Notes under the pieces: model-generated | The model's database searches: none | The model's input: the letters and a program-made list of their open reading frames with translations, nothing else | What the model was told of the DNA's origin: nothing | Source: Novosphingobium sp. JCM 18896 | GTDB taxonomy: Bacteria > Pseudomonadota > Alphaproteobacteria > Sphingomonadales > Sphingomonadaceae | Direction: 5' to 3' | NCBI RefSeq assembly: GCF_025938095.1 | Contig: NZ_JAPCZF010000001.1 | Span: forward strand, 682,001 to 746,000 | Length of the DNA: 64,000 bases | Translations under genes and position numbers: made by a program | Shown: positions 44,760 to 51,906 of the stretch, piece by piece | Layout of the letters: each line of letters starts with the position of its first letter | Numbering within the stretch: position 1 is the stretch's first letter

Positions 44760-46196
44760 CTACTGGCCCTCGACGCCGTCCTCGTTGGCCATCCAGTGGA
44801 CGAAGCGGTGCAGCGGGTACATCGCATCGTGCGGATTGCCGATCGCCGCGGGGCCCGCCTCGCCGAGCCGGACGACGCGCTGGGCGCCGCCGCTGGCGAG
44901 GTGGTCGCGCAGGGAGGGCATGCGGTCGAACGGATAGACGCCGACGGTCTGGGTGGCGACGTTGACGTATTTCATCGCTTCCATGAGATCGGGCACGCAG
45001 ACTACGTTCGAGGTCTTGCGCAGCGGGTGGAAGTCGACCGGTTCCTCCGAACGGATCGCGACGCCGCGACCGTCGGTCTTGCCGAAGACCGCATAGTCGT
45101 CGTCCATCATGCGCAGAACGTCGATTTGCTCCTTGAGCTCGCGGTCGAGCGGGCGCGGCGTGCCTTCGCCGGTGCGGTCGATGCGCAGGCGCTCGGCCAG
45201 GACCTCGGCATAGCGGTCACCCTCTTCGGGCGTCGCCTCGAGGAAGGTGAAGCGGCTGCAGACGCAGGCTTCCTGGTTGAGGATCGAGACGTCGCGGGCG
45301 TTGAACTCCGCGGCTTCGGCCAGGGTCTCGTCGGAAGCGAAGGCCTCGCGGCCGACCATCGAGATCGAGGTCTTGGGATCGAACGAGACGAGCTGGAAGC
45401 CCGGGCCGATGTACTTCATGACGTTGTTGATCGCGTCGCCGCCGCCCCAGGCGACCAGCTTGTCGAAATACTGCGGGCGATAGAGCACGCGCTCCACGGC
45501 ATCGTCGCCGCCGCGCCAGTAGATCGCCGACATCGACTGGACGACCGGATGGTTCGGATCGATCTCGGCCATGGTGCGCAGGAAGGCGGTGGTCGAGAAC
45601 GGATCGGCCGAGGCCATCTTGAACAGGCTGACCGACTTGACCAGCGCCGACTGCGCGATCGAGCGAATGCCCATGCCCGGCGAATTGCCCGGCAGGACGT
45701 GGATCAGGCGCGGGGCATAGGCGCGGATGAAGCTGCGGCGGCCCTGGTGATCGGTGTGCGGCACCCATTCGTCGAGCGCCTTGGGGTTGGGGAAGTTCTG
45801 CTCGACCACTTCCATCAGCACCTTCTTGTCGAGGTACTCGGTAGCGTGGAGCATCTGGTGCTCGATCACCCCGCGCGGCGCGAGGCTGACCTTGGCCATG
45901 CGGTCGATGCAGGCCTGGACGTGCTCGTTGTTCGGATCGCAGAGGCGCTGGCCCGACTCCACGAGGAAGTCGATGATCTCCGAGAGCGGCGTGTTGAGCA
46001 GCGGCGGCAGTTCGGTGCGCGGGTGGACCAGGCTGTTGAGGTCGAGCTTGGGCGTGGCGAAGGATACGCCGAGGTCACGCGAGCGATGGATCTGCTCGGC
46101 GCCTTCGACGACCTGACCGCGGATGAAGAACGGCGCGGAATCGGCCTCAGCGGTTTCGGTCGAGGGCGGGCTGCTCAGGTCGGTCAGCGTGTTCAT
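44760..46196 (-). CDS. LuxC-type acyl-CoA reductase
   Basis: The 478-residue enzyme belongs to the LuxC family, which reduces acyl-CoA to aldehyde with NADPH (or runs the reverse). Marks are VLPGNSPGMG near the Rossmann part, the active-site region NQEACVCSRF with Cys311 (and Cys313), and the C-terminal LHRFVHWMANEDG. LuxD and LuxE partners are absent. It diverges from a cupin, an SDR and a hydrolase, suggesting that it handles an aldehyde or acyl-CoA intermediate of a degradation pathway. ATG at 46196 has AGGAT 8 bases upstream; an in-frame earlier ATG at 46211 is less well placed. Confidence 0.85.
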   Translation of the reverse strand: MNTLTDLSSPPSTETAEADSAPFFIRGQVVEGAEQIHRSRDLGVSFATPKLDLNSLVHPRTELPPLLNTPLSEIIDFLVESGQRLCDPNNEHVQACIDRMAKVSLAPRGVIEHQMLHATEYLDKKVLMEVVEQNFPNPKALDEWVPHTDHQGRRSFIRAYAPRLIHVLPGNSPGMGIRSIAQSALVKSVSLFKMASADPFSTTAFLRTMAEIDPNHPVVQSMSAIYWRGGDDAVERVLYRPQYFDKLVAWGGGDAINNVMKYIGPGFQLVSFDPKTSISMVGREAFASDETLAEAAEFNARDVSILNQEACVCSRFTFLEATPEEGDRYAEVLAERLRIDRTGEGTPRPLDRELKEQIDVLRMMDDDYAVFGKTDGRGVAIRSEEPVDFHPLRKTSNVVCVPDLMEAMKYVNVATQTVGVYPFDRMPSLRDHLASGGAQRVVRLGEAGPAAIGNPHDAMYPLHRFVHWMANEDGVEGQ

Positions 46197-46336
46197 GGCG
46201 ATCCTTTCCACATGCGCCCTGCCGCGACTCGGCTTAATGGCGACTGATACGTTTCATTATCGCGTTATGGCCGTTCGAGGCAAGCGGCATTTGCTGACCG
46301 CCGCGGATTGCGATCGGGGCTTGCTGCTCCTGCGGC

Positions 46337-46351
46337 CGAATGAGACATTCG
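46337..46351. promoter_or_regulatory. Palindrome upstream of the cupin gene
   Basis: CGAATG-AGA-CATTCG is a perfect 6+6 inverted repeat 29 bases upstream of the cupin ATG, in the 184-base divergent gap with the LuxC-type gene. It is a candidate operator for the divergent cluster. Confidence 0.4.
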
Positions 46352-46380
46352 CGGCAGAACAGAACCAAGGAGAGCACAGG

Positions 46381-46785
46381 ATGGCCGCGAGAGAGCAGGC
46401 CGGGAGCGGACACCGGGACATCTTTGCCGCGGACATCGCCTGGGGGCAGGGCGCCTCGCCGGGCATCCAGTATGCGCGCTTCCTGCTCGACGAGGACAAC
46501 GCGGCAAGCTCACCGATGGTGATCCTGTCGAAGTTCGAGCCTGGCGAAGTGGTCGATCCGCACACCCACGGCTGCAACTACCTCGAATATATCATCGAAG
46601 GCTCGCAGCGGGTCGGGAAGACCAATTTCACCAAGGGCGACGTGCGCTGGGCCAAGGCGGGGACGGGCTATGGTCCGATCGTCGTCGGCCCCGAGGGCTG
46701 CACCGTGCTGATCGTCTTCCAGGAAGCGGCGAAGTCCAACACCATCCCGCTGGGCAAGGCCCGGAGCCTGCCGGAAACCGTCTGA
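46381..46785 (+). CDS. Small cupin-domain protein
   Basis: The 134-residue product has a single cupin barrel: EPGEVVDPHTHGCNYLEYIIEG gives the first cupin motif, quoted in parts as VDPHTHGCNYLEYI, with the metal-binding His pair, and the later GDVRWAKAGTGYGPIV gives the second. It resembles metal-dependent cupins used as isomerases, dioxygenase-like enzymes or sensors. No partner domain is present. It has AGGAGA upstream of the ATG. It starts the rightward gene set running to 51829, with the SDR gene 97 bases downstream. Confidence 0.7.
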   Translation: MAAREQAGSGHRDIFAADIAWGQGASPGIQYARFLLDEDNAASSPMVILSKFEPGEVVDPHTHGCNYLEYIIEGSQRVGKTNFTKGDVRWAKAGTGYGPIVVGPEGCTVLIVFQEAAKSNTIPLGKARSLPETV

Positions 46786-46882
46786 ACCGGCGGCCTCGTC
46801 GCGCACTTTCACAAATATCGCTGCAGCGGTTGCCGGCGCGCGCGATTGTGCCATCACCCGCAACAAATTCAGGAGATGAACG

Positions 46883-47647
46883 ATGTCCGAGGGGAATTTC
46901 TATAAGGGCCGCGTCGCCGTGGTCACGGGTGGTGGTCGTGGCTTCGGCAAGGCCTTCGGCACGGCGCTGGCCGCGCGCGGCGCTCATGCCGTGCTCGTCG
47001 ACATCGACGGCAAGGTTGCCGAGGAAGCCGCGGCCGAGATTCGCGCGAACGGCGGTCAGGCCACGGGCTTCGGCGGCGACGTCACCGACGAGGCGCGGAT
47101 GGCCGAGATCATGGCGGCCGCCGCGGCGCTTGGTGGAGGCGGCATCGACATCCTGATCAACAACGCGGGCCTGCACAGCGACGAGTACGGCCAGCCGATC
47201 TTCAAGATGGGCCTCGCCAAGGTGAAGCGCCTGTTCGACGTCAACGTCATCGGCGTCGTCACCTGCACGATCGCCGCGGCCGATTACATGCGCGGCCGCG
47301 CGGGTGCGTCGATGGTCAACATCGCCTCGTCGGCCGGGCACATGGGTGGCTCGGCCTATGGCGATACCAAGCTCGCGGTCTCGGGCCTGACGATCACCTT
47401 CGCACGCGAGCTCGGCCCCGATGGCGTGCGCGTCAACGCGATCTCGCCGGGCCTGATGCTGACCGAGACGATCGCCGCCGAACTGCCGCCCGAGACCAAG
47501 GCGCGGGTCAAGGCGATGCAGATGATCGGCGACGACGGCAAGGAAGAGCACATCGTCGACGCCATGCTGTTCCTGACCTCACCGCAGGCGAGCTTCGTCA
47601 CCGGCGAAGTCCTGCGCGTGACCGGCGGCATGGCGGCGGGGGTTTGA
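46883..47647 (+). CDS. Short-chain dehydrogenase/reductase
   Basis: This 254-residue enzyme has the SDR Rossmann fold: cofactor motif TGGGRGFG, NNAG (residues ~92-95), the catalytic Ser in IASSAGH, and the YGDTK active-site Tyr-x3-Lys, followed by the SPGLM segment. An Asp-Ile-Asp after strand 2 (VDIDG) favours NAD over NADP. It oxidises a secondary alcohol or reduces a ketone; substrate unknown. It follows a cupin gene and precedes the lipase-type hydrolase by 4 bases, so it shares a message with the latter. Confidence 0.88.
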   Translation: MSEGNFYKGRVAVVTGGGRGFGKAFGTALAARGAHAVLVDIDGKVAEEAAAEIRANGGQATGFGGDVTDEARMAEIMAAAAALGGGGIDILINNAGLHSDEYGQPIFKMGLAKVKRLFDVNVIGVVTCTIAAADYMRGRAGASMVNIASSAGHMGGSAYGDTKLAVSGLTITFARELGPDGVRVNAISPGLMLTETIAAELPPETKARVKAMQMIGDDGKEEHIVDAMLFLTSPQASFVTGEVLRVTGGMAAGV

Positions 47648-47651
47648 CCCG

Positions 47652-48602
47652 ATGAGCGAGCCTTTCGTCCGCCCCGACGTCCGCAAGTTTCTCGACGGAA
47701 TGGCGGCCAATCCGCGGCCCGTGTTCAACGACGCGATGATGGTCATGATCCGCCAGATGCCGTCCGACGCCATGGCCGGCCTGGACCTGCCCGTCGGCGA
47801 ACTCGGCGAGATCCGCGACGTCACGATGGCGGGGCCGGGGGGTGACATCGCCTTGCGGCTCTACGATCCGCGCGCCGACCGCGCGCCGGGACCGGTCGTG
47901 GTATTCTATCACGGCGGCGGCTTCGTCGTCGGCTCGATCGACACCCACGCCGGGCTCGCCGCCGAAATGGCGCGCCAGCTCGACTTGCCCGTGATCTCGG
48001 TCGAATACCGGCTCGCGCCCGAGCACAAGTGGCCTTCGGCGCCCGACGACGGCGAGGCCGCGGCGCGCTGGATCGCGGAGAACGGCGCGGCTTTCGGTCG
48101 CGAATTCACCCATCTCGTGCTCGCGGGTGACAGCGCCGGCGGTAATCTGACCCTGGTGGTCGCCAACGATCTCCACGCGAGGCCTGCGGCGCTGCCGCTG
48201 CTCGCGCTGCTGGCGATCTATCCGAAGGCGGATTCGAGCAAGCGCTATGGCTCGATGGTCGATTTCGCTGACGGCTACGGCCTGGAATCGGCCAACATGG
48301 CCTATTACGATCAGGCCTATGCGCCCGACGGGCAGCACGTGCGCCACTCGCCGATCCTGGCCGATCTCGTCGGGCTGCCGCCGACCCTGGTGGTCACGGC
48401 CGCGCTCGATCCGCTGCGCGACGAGGGCCGCGCCTATGCCGCCGCGGCGGCGCTCGCCGGTGTCGACGTGACCTATCGCGAATACCGCGGCACGATCCAC
48501 GGCTTCTCGAGCTATCGCCGGCTGATCCCCTCGGCACAGGCGGATATGCTGTCCTATCTGGCGCTGGCGCGCGCGATGATCGCCGAGGCGCTCGCGGGGT
48601 AG
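47652..48602 (+). CDS. HSL-family alpha/beta hydrolase (lipase/esterase)
   Basis: The 316-residue enzyme belongs to the hormone-sensitive-lipase group of esterases. The oxyanion motif YHGGGFVVGS, the nucleophile GDSAGG (LAGDSAGGNL), an acid in ALDPLRDEG, and the late His in IHGFSS form the full triad. Such enzymes hydrolyse esters of small or medium acids. It starts 4 bases after the SDR stop and ends 85 bases before the molybdopterin oxidoreductase. Together they suggest stepwise degradation of an ester-containing compound. Confidence 0.9.
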   Translation: MSEPFVRPDVRKFLDGMAANPRPVFNDAMMVMIRQMPSDAMAGLDLPVGELGEIRDVTMAGPGGDIALRLYDPRADRAPGPVVVFYHGGGFVVGSIDTHAGLAAEMARQLDLPVISVEYRLAPEHKWPSAPDDGEAAARWIAENGAAFGREFTHLVLAGDSAGGNLTLVVANDLHARPAALPLLALLAIYPKADSSKRYGSMVDFADGYGLESANMAYYDQAYAPDGQHVRHSPILADLVGLPPTLVVTAALDPLRDEGRAYAAAAALAGVDVTYREYRGTIHGFSSYRRLIPSAQADMLSYLALARAMIAEALAG

Positions 48603-48687
48603 TTTGTCGCTGCGATGTCGTTTGACTGACGTCGGCAGCGCGCCCTTTCGCGTTTTTCTCCCATCGGGCTTGGGGTAACCTTGGCCG

Positions 48688-50856
48688 ATGGGAGAGACGG
48701 TCAAGACATTCTGCCGCAATTGCAGCGCGCTCTGTTCGATGGAGATCGACGTCGAGGAGGGGCGCATGGTGCGCGCCCGGCCCGACGGCACGGCTTCGCC
48801 CTATGGCGCCTATCTCTGCCCCAAGGGGCTCGCCGCGATCGACTTCCACAACGGGGCCGAGAACCGGCTGCTGCAGAGCCTGAAGAAGCAGCCCGACGGC
48901 GCCTTCGCACCGATCGATGCCGAAGCCGCGCTCGACGAGATTGGCGCCAGGCTCAAGGCGGTCTACGAGGAACACGGCCCGCGCGCGATTGCGGTCTATC
49001 ACGGCACCGGCGCCTATCGCTGCGTGCTCGGCAACCTGATGGAGCGCGCCTGGGTGGCAGCGCTCGACACACCGAACTTCTTTTCGTCGATGACCGTCGA
49101 CCAGTCGGCCAAATGGGTGACCATGGCGCGCATGGGCGTGATGGCCAGCGGTCGTCACAATTTCCGCGACGCCGACTGCGCGCTGCTCGCGGGTGGTAAT
49201 CCGTTGGTCACGCACCAGGGCGCTCCTTTCGCCGTGGCCGAGGTCGGTGCGCCGGCGCGCGCGTTCGCCGCGGCCAAGGAGCGCGGCTGCAAGATCATCA
49301 TCGTCGATCCGCGCCGGACCGAGACCGCGCGCTTCGCCGACCTGTTCATCCAGCCGCTGCCCGGCCACGACGCCGAACTGTTCGGGGCGATCGCCCACGT
49401 CATGCTGCGCGAAGGCTGGTACAAGCGCGATTTCGTCGAGCGCTTCTGCATTCAGCTCGACGAATTGCGCGCGGCGCTGGCGCCGTTCACCCCCGAACTC
49501 GCCGCAGCGCGCGCGCAGGTTCCGATCGAGCAGATCGAGCTCGCGGCCCGGTGGCTGGGCGAGGCCGAGCGTCCACTCGCGGGCAGCGGCACGGGGCCGT
49601 CGATGAGCACCCATTCGAACACTGCCGATCACATGATCGAGGTGGTGAACGTGCTTGCCGGCGGTTACCGCAAGGCCGGCGACCGTATCCGCAATCCGGG
49701 CGTGCTCAAGGTCAAGGACGCCTACGAAATGGCGGTCTCGCCGACGCGCAGCTTCGAGCACGAGCCGAAATGCGTTAGCGAGGATACCGGCCTGCTCGTC
49801 GGCGAGTTCCCGACGGCGCTGATCCCCGGTGAGATCGCCGCGGATTCGCCCGATCGCATCCGCGCGCTGATCTGCTTCGGCGGCGATCCGCTGATGGCGG
49901 TCGGCGATCCCACCGTGGCGCGGGCCGGGTTCGAGAAGCTCGACCTGCTGGTCTCGCTCGACAGCCGGATCAATGCGACGGGCGAACTGGCCGACTACGT
50001 CATCGCGACGAGCCAGCCGTTCGAGCGGCATGAGATTTCGGTGCCCGGCGACGGTTCCTATCCCGAGCCCTTCGTCCAATATACCGCGCCCGTCGTCGCG
50101 AAGCCCGAGGGCGTGATCGACGATTGGGAGTTCTTCTGGGGTGTGTCCGCCCGCATGGGCGTGCCGTTGACCTTCAAGTACTGGAACTACGGCCTGCGTT
50201 TCCAGGACATCCCCGAAGGCATCGAACTGAGCCTGACCGAGAAGCCCGATCCCGAGGATCTGTGCCGCTATCTCGCCAAGGACAGCCTGGTACCCTTCGA
50301 CGAGATCAAGGCGAACCCTTCGGGCGTGCGTGCCGAAGTGCCGCCGCGCGTGGTGCAGCCCGGGCCGGCGGGGGCGACGGGGCGGCTCGCGCTATGCCCG
50401 CCAGACGTCGCCGCCGAACTCGCGACTATTGCGGCCGAACCCGCGGAAGCCGGCTACGGCTATCGCCTGACCTGCCGCCGCATCCTCCACGCGCTCAATG
50501 GCGCGTTTCGCGGTTCCAAGGAGGTCCGCCGCCGGTTCCCCGTGAACTATGCGCACATGAATCCCGAGGACATGGCGGCCGAAGGCCTGGCCGACGGCGA
50601 CACGATCGAGATCGCATCCGAGTTCGGCGCGATCCGCACCCTGGCCAAAGGCGAGGACCGTCTGCGCCGCGGGGTCATATCGATGACCCACATGTTCGGG
50701 CCATTGCTCGGCTCGGGTGACCCCGTGGCCGACGGCGGCGCCAATGTCGGTCAGCTGACCTCGCTGAAGCATCACGTCGAGCCGATCAACTTCATGCCGC
50801 GCTTTTCAGCCGTGCCGGTAAATGTTAAAAAGGTGAACCAACTGCACATGGCCTGA
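48688..50856 (+). CDS. Molybdopterin-dependent oxidoreductase (DMSO reductase family)
   Basis: The 722-residue protein has an N-terminal 4Fe-4S site, Cys9-x2-Cys12-x3-Cys16 and Cys44, followed by bis-molybdopterin domains: GTGAYRC near the first pterin, GGNPLVTHQ, DPRRTETA, and the late C-terminal DGDTIEIASEFG. It lacks a Tat signal, so it is cytoplasmic. Members include formate dehydrogenases, nitrate reductases and various dehydrogenases or hydroxylases, so the reaction is not fixed. The Mo ligand residue could not be identified with confidence. It is followed 13 bases later by an unrecognised protein, probably its functional partner. Confidence 0.87.
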   Translation: MGETVKTFCRNCSALCSMEIDVEEGRMVRARPDGTASPYGAYLCPKGLAAIDFHNGAENRLLQSLKKQPDGAFAPIDAEAALDEIGARLKAVYEEHGPRAIAVYHGTGAYRCVLGNLMERAWVAALDTPNFFSSMTVDQSAKWVTMARMGVMASGRHNFRDADCALLAGGNPLVTHQGAPFAVAEVGAPARAFAAAKERGCKIIIVDPRRTETARFADLFIQPLPGHDAELFGAIAHVMLREGWYKRDFVERFCIQLDELRAALAPFTPELAAARAQVPIEQIELAARWLGEAERPLAGSGTGPSMSTHSNTADHMIEVVNVLAGGYRKAGDRIRNPGVLKVKDAYEMAVSPTRSFEHEPKCVSEDTGLLVGEFPTALIPGEIAADSPDRIRALICFGGDPLMAVGDPTVARAGFEKLDLLVSLDSRINATGELADYVIATSQPFERHEISVPGDGSYPEPFVQYTAPVVAKPEGVIDDWEFFWGVSARMGVPLTFKYWNYGLRFQDIPEGIELSLTEKPDPEDLCRYLAKDSLVPFDEIKANPSGVRAEVPPRVVQPGPAGATGRLALCPPDVAAELATIAAEPAEAGYGYRLTCRRILHALNGAFRGSKEVRRRFPVNYAHMNPEDMAAEGLADGDTIEIASEFGAIRTLAKGEDRLRRGVISMTHMFGPLLGSGDPVADGGANVGQLTSLKHHVEPINFMPRFSAVPVNVKKVNQLHMA

Positions 50857-50869
50857 GGGAGAGCCGACG

Positions 50870-51829
50870 ATGGCGAGTTTGGCACAGGTTGCGGCGCTGC
50901 GCCCCGCAATGGTCCGTTCGCGTCCGGTCCGCGTCGATGCGGTTTTCGATGATCCCACCGCCGTGTTGCGACTGCTGCGCGAGCGCGGGCCCTACCAGAC
51001 CACCGCTGCGGTTCATAACCTGGGTGCGACGATGGGCGCGGGCGCGGCCAGCGCGCCCTGGTTCAAGGCCTATCTCGACGATCCGCTGTTCATCGAGAAT
51101 TCGCGCTGGATCGCCGCAGCGCGCGAGGCCTTCGGTGCGGCCATCGTCCGCCCCTTCGCCGCCATGGTCAATCTCAACGCGGCGACCCCCGGCGGTGTGC
51201 CGCATCTCGACCTCGCACAGTTCCGCGGTTTTGGCGCGCAGCAGGCCCCCGTCTGGTTGCTCCAGAACATGGCGCACGCTGGCCTGTTCAACGATTGGAT
51301 GACGCCGATCGCCTCGGGTCTCGCCTGGTTTTACCGAGGCCGCGACGGCGGCTTCGAATACTTTCCAGACGGGCCGCAGGCACCGTCGGTGACCGAGCGC
51401 GCGCCGCTGTGGAACGTCGGGGTGATGAGCGACAACGAGTTCATGTGGCACCGCGTGGAGCCGATCGGGACGCCCGAAGAGCAGGGGCGAGTCCGTGCGC
51501 TGATGCACTTCGACAACAGACTGCATGCAATCGAAGGCGGTTGGGAGATGCGGCGCGGCGACGATTGTCTGATCCGCTTCGGGCTCGATCAGGTGCGCAT
51601 CTCGATCTTGTGGAAGGCGCATGTCTTCACCGATGCGGCGCACCTGGCTTCGTTCGAGGATGAAAGGCTGAACCTGACCCTGGAGCAGGTCGTTGACGGC
51701 TATCAGGCCGATCTGATCGCGCGGGGAATCGCGGCGAAGCGTCCGTCCGATCCGCTCGCCGACGACGAATGGCGCGAGGTCCTGCAGCGCGTCTACGCTC
51801 CGCCGATCGAGCATCTGCGCGCGGATTGA
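50870..51829 (+). CDS. Unrecognised protein, possible HxD...H iron-dependent oxygenase
   Basis: The 319-residue soluble protein is not recognised with confidence. It has VPHLDLAQF with His112-x-Asp114 and FMWHRVEPIG with His194, which could form the 2-His-1-carboxylate iron site of 2-oxoglutarate oxygenases, and the HRVEPIG context resembles the second-His strand of phytanoyl-type enzymes. This reading is inference. A Gly-rich N-terminal half and a helical C-terminus follow. It starts 13 bases after the molybdopterin oxidoreductase, with GAGGGAGAG upstream, so the two are probably used in one pathway. A terminator follows. Confidence 0.7.
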   Translation: MASLAQVAALRPAMVRSRPVRVDAVFDDPTAVLRLLRERGPYQTTAAVHNLGATMGAGAASAPWFKAYLDDPLFIENSRWIAAAREAFGAAIVRPFAAMVNLNAATPGGVPHLDLAQFRGFGAQQAPVWLLQNMAHAGLFNDWMTPIASGLAWFYRGRDGGFEYFPDGPQAPSVTERAPLWNVGVMSDNEFMWHRVEPIGTPEEQGRVRALMHFDNRLHAIEGGWEMRRGDDCLIRFGLDQVRISILWKAHVFTDAAHLASFEDERLNLTLEQVVDGYQADLIARGIAAKRPSDPLADDEWREVLQRVYAPPIEHLRAD

Positions 51830-51857
51830 GGCGCACGGGAGCTTTCCGCGCAAACAA

Positions 51858-51887
51858 AAAGGCCCGCCGCGCGAGCGACGGGCCTTT
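51858..51887 (-). terminator. rne terminator (also ends the convergent cluster)
   Basis: AAAGGCCCG and CGGGCCTTT form a 9-bp stem with a GC-rich inner loop. On the minus strand it is followed by TT and TGTTTG, giving a U-rich tail about 20 bases after the rne stop. On the plus strand the tail is weak, so it serves rne best but may help both. Confidence 0.85.
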
Positions 51888-51906
51888 CCGATAGATGGGC
51901 CTGAGA

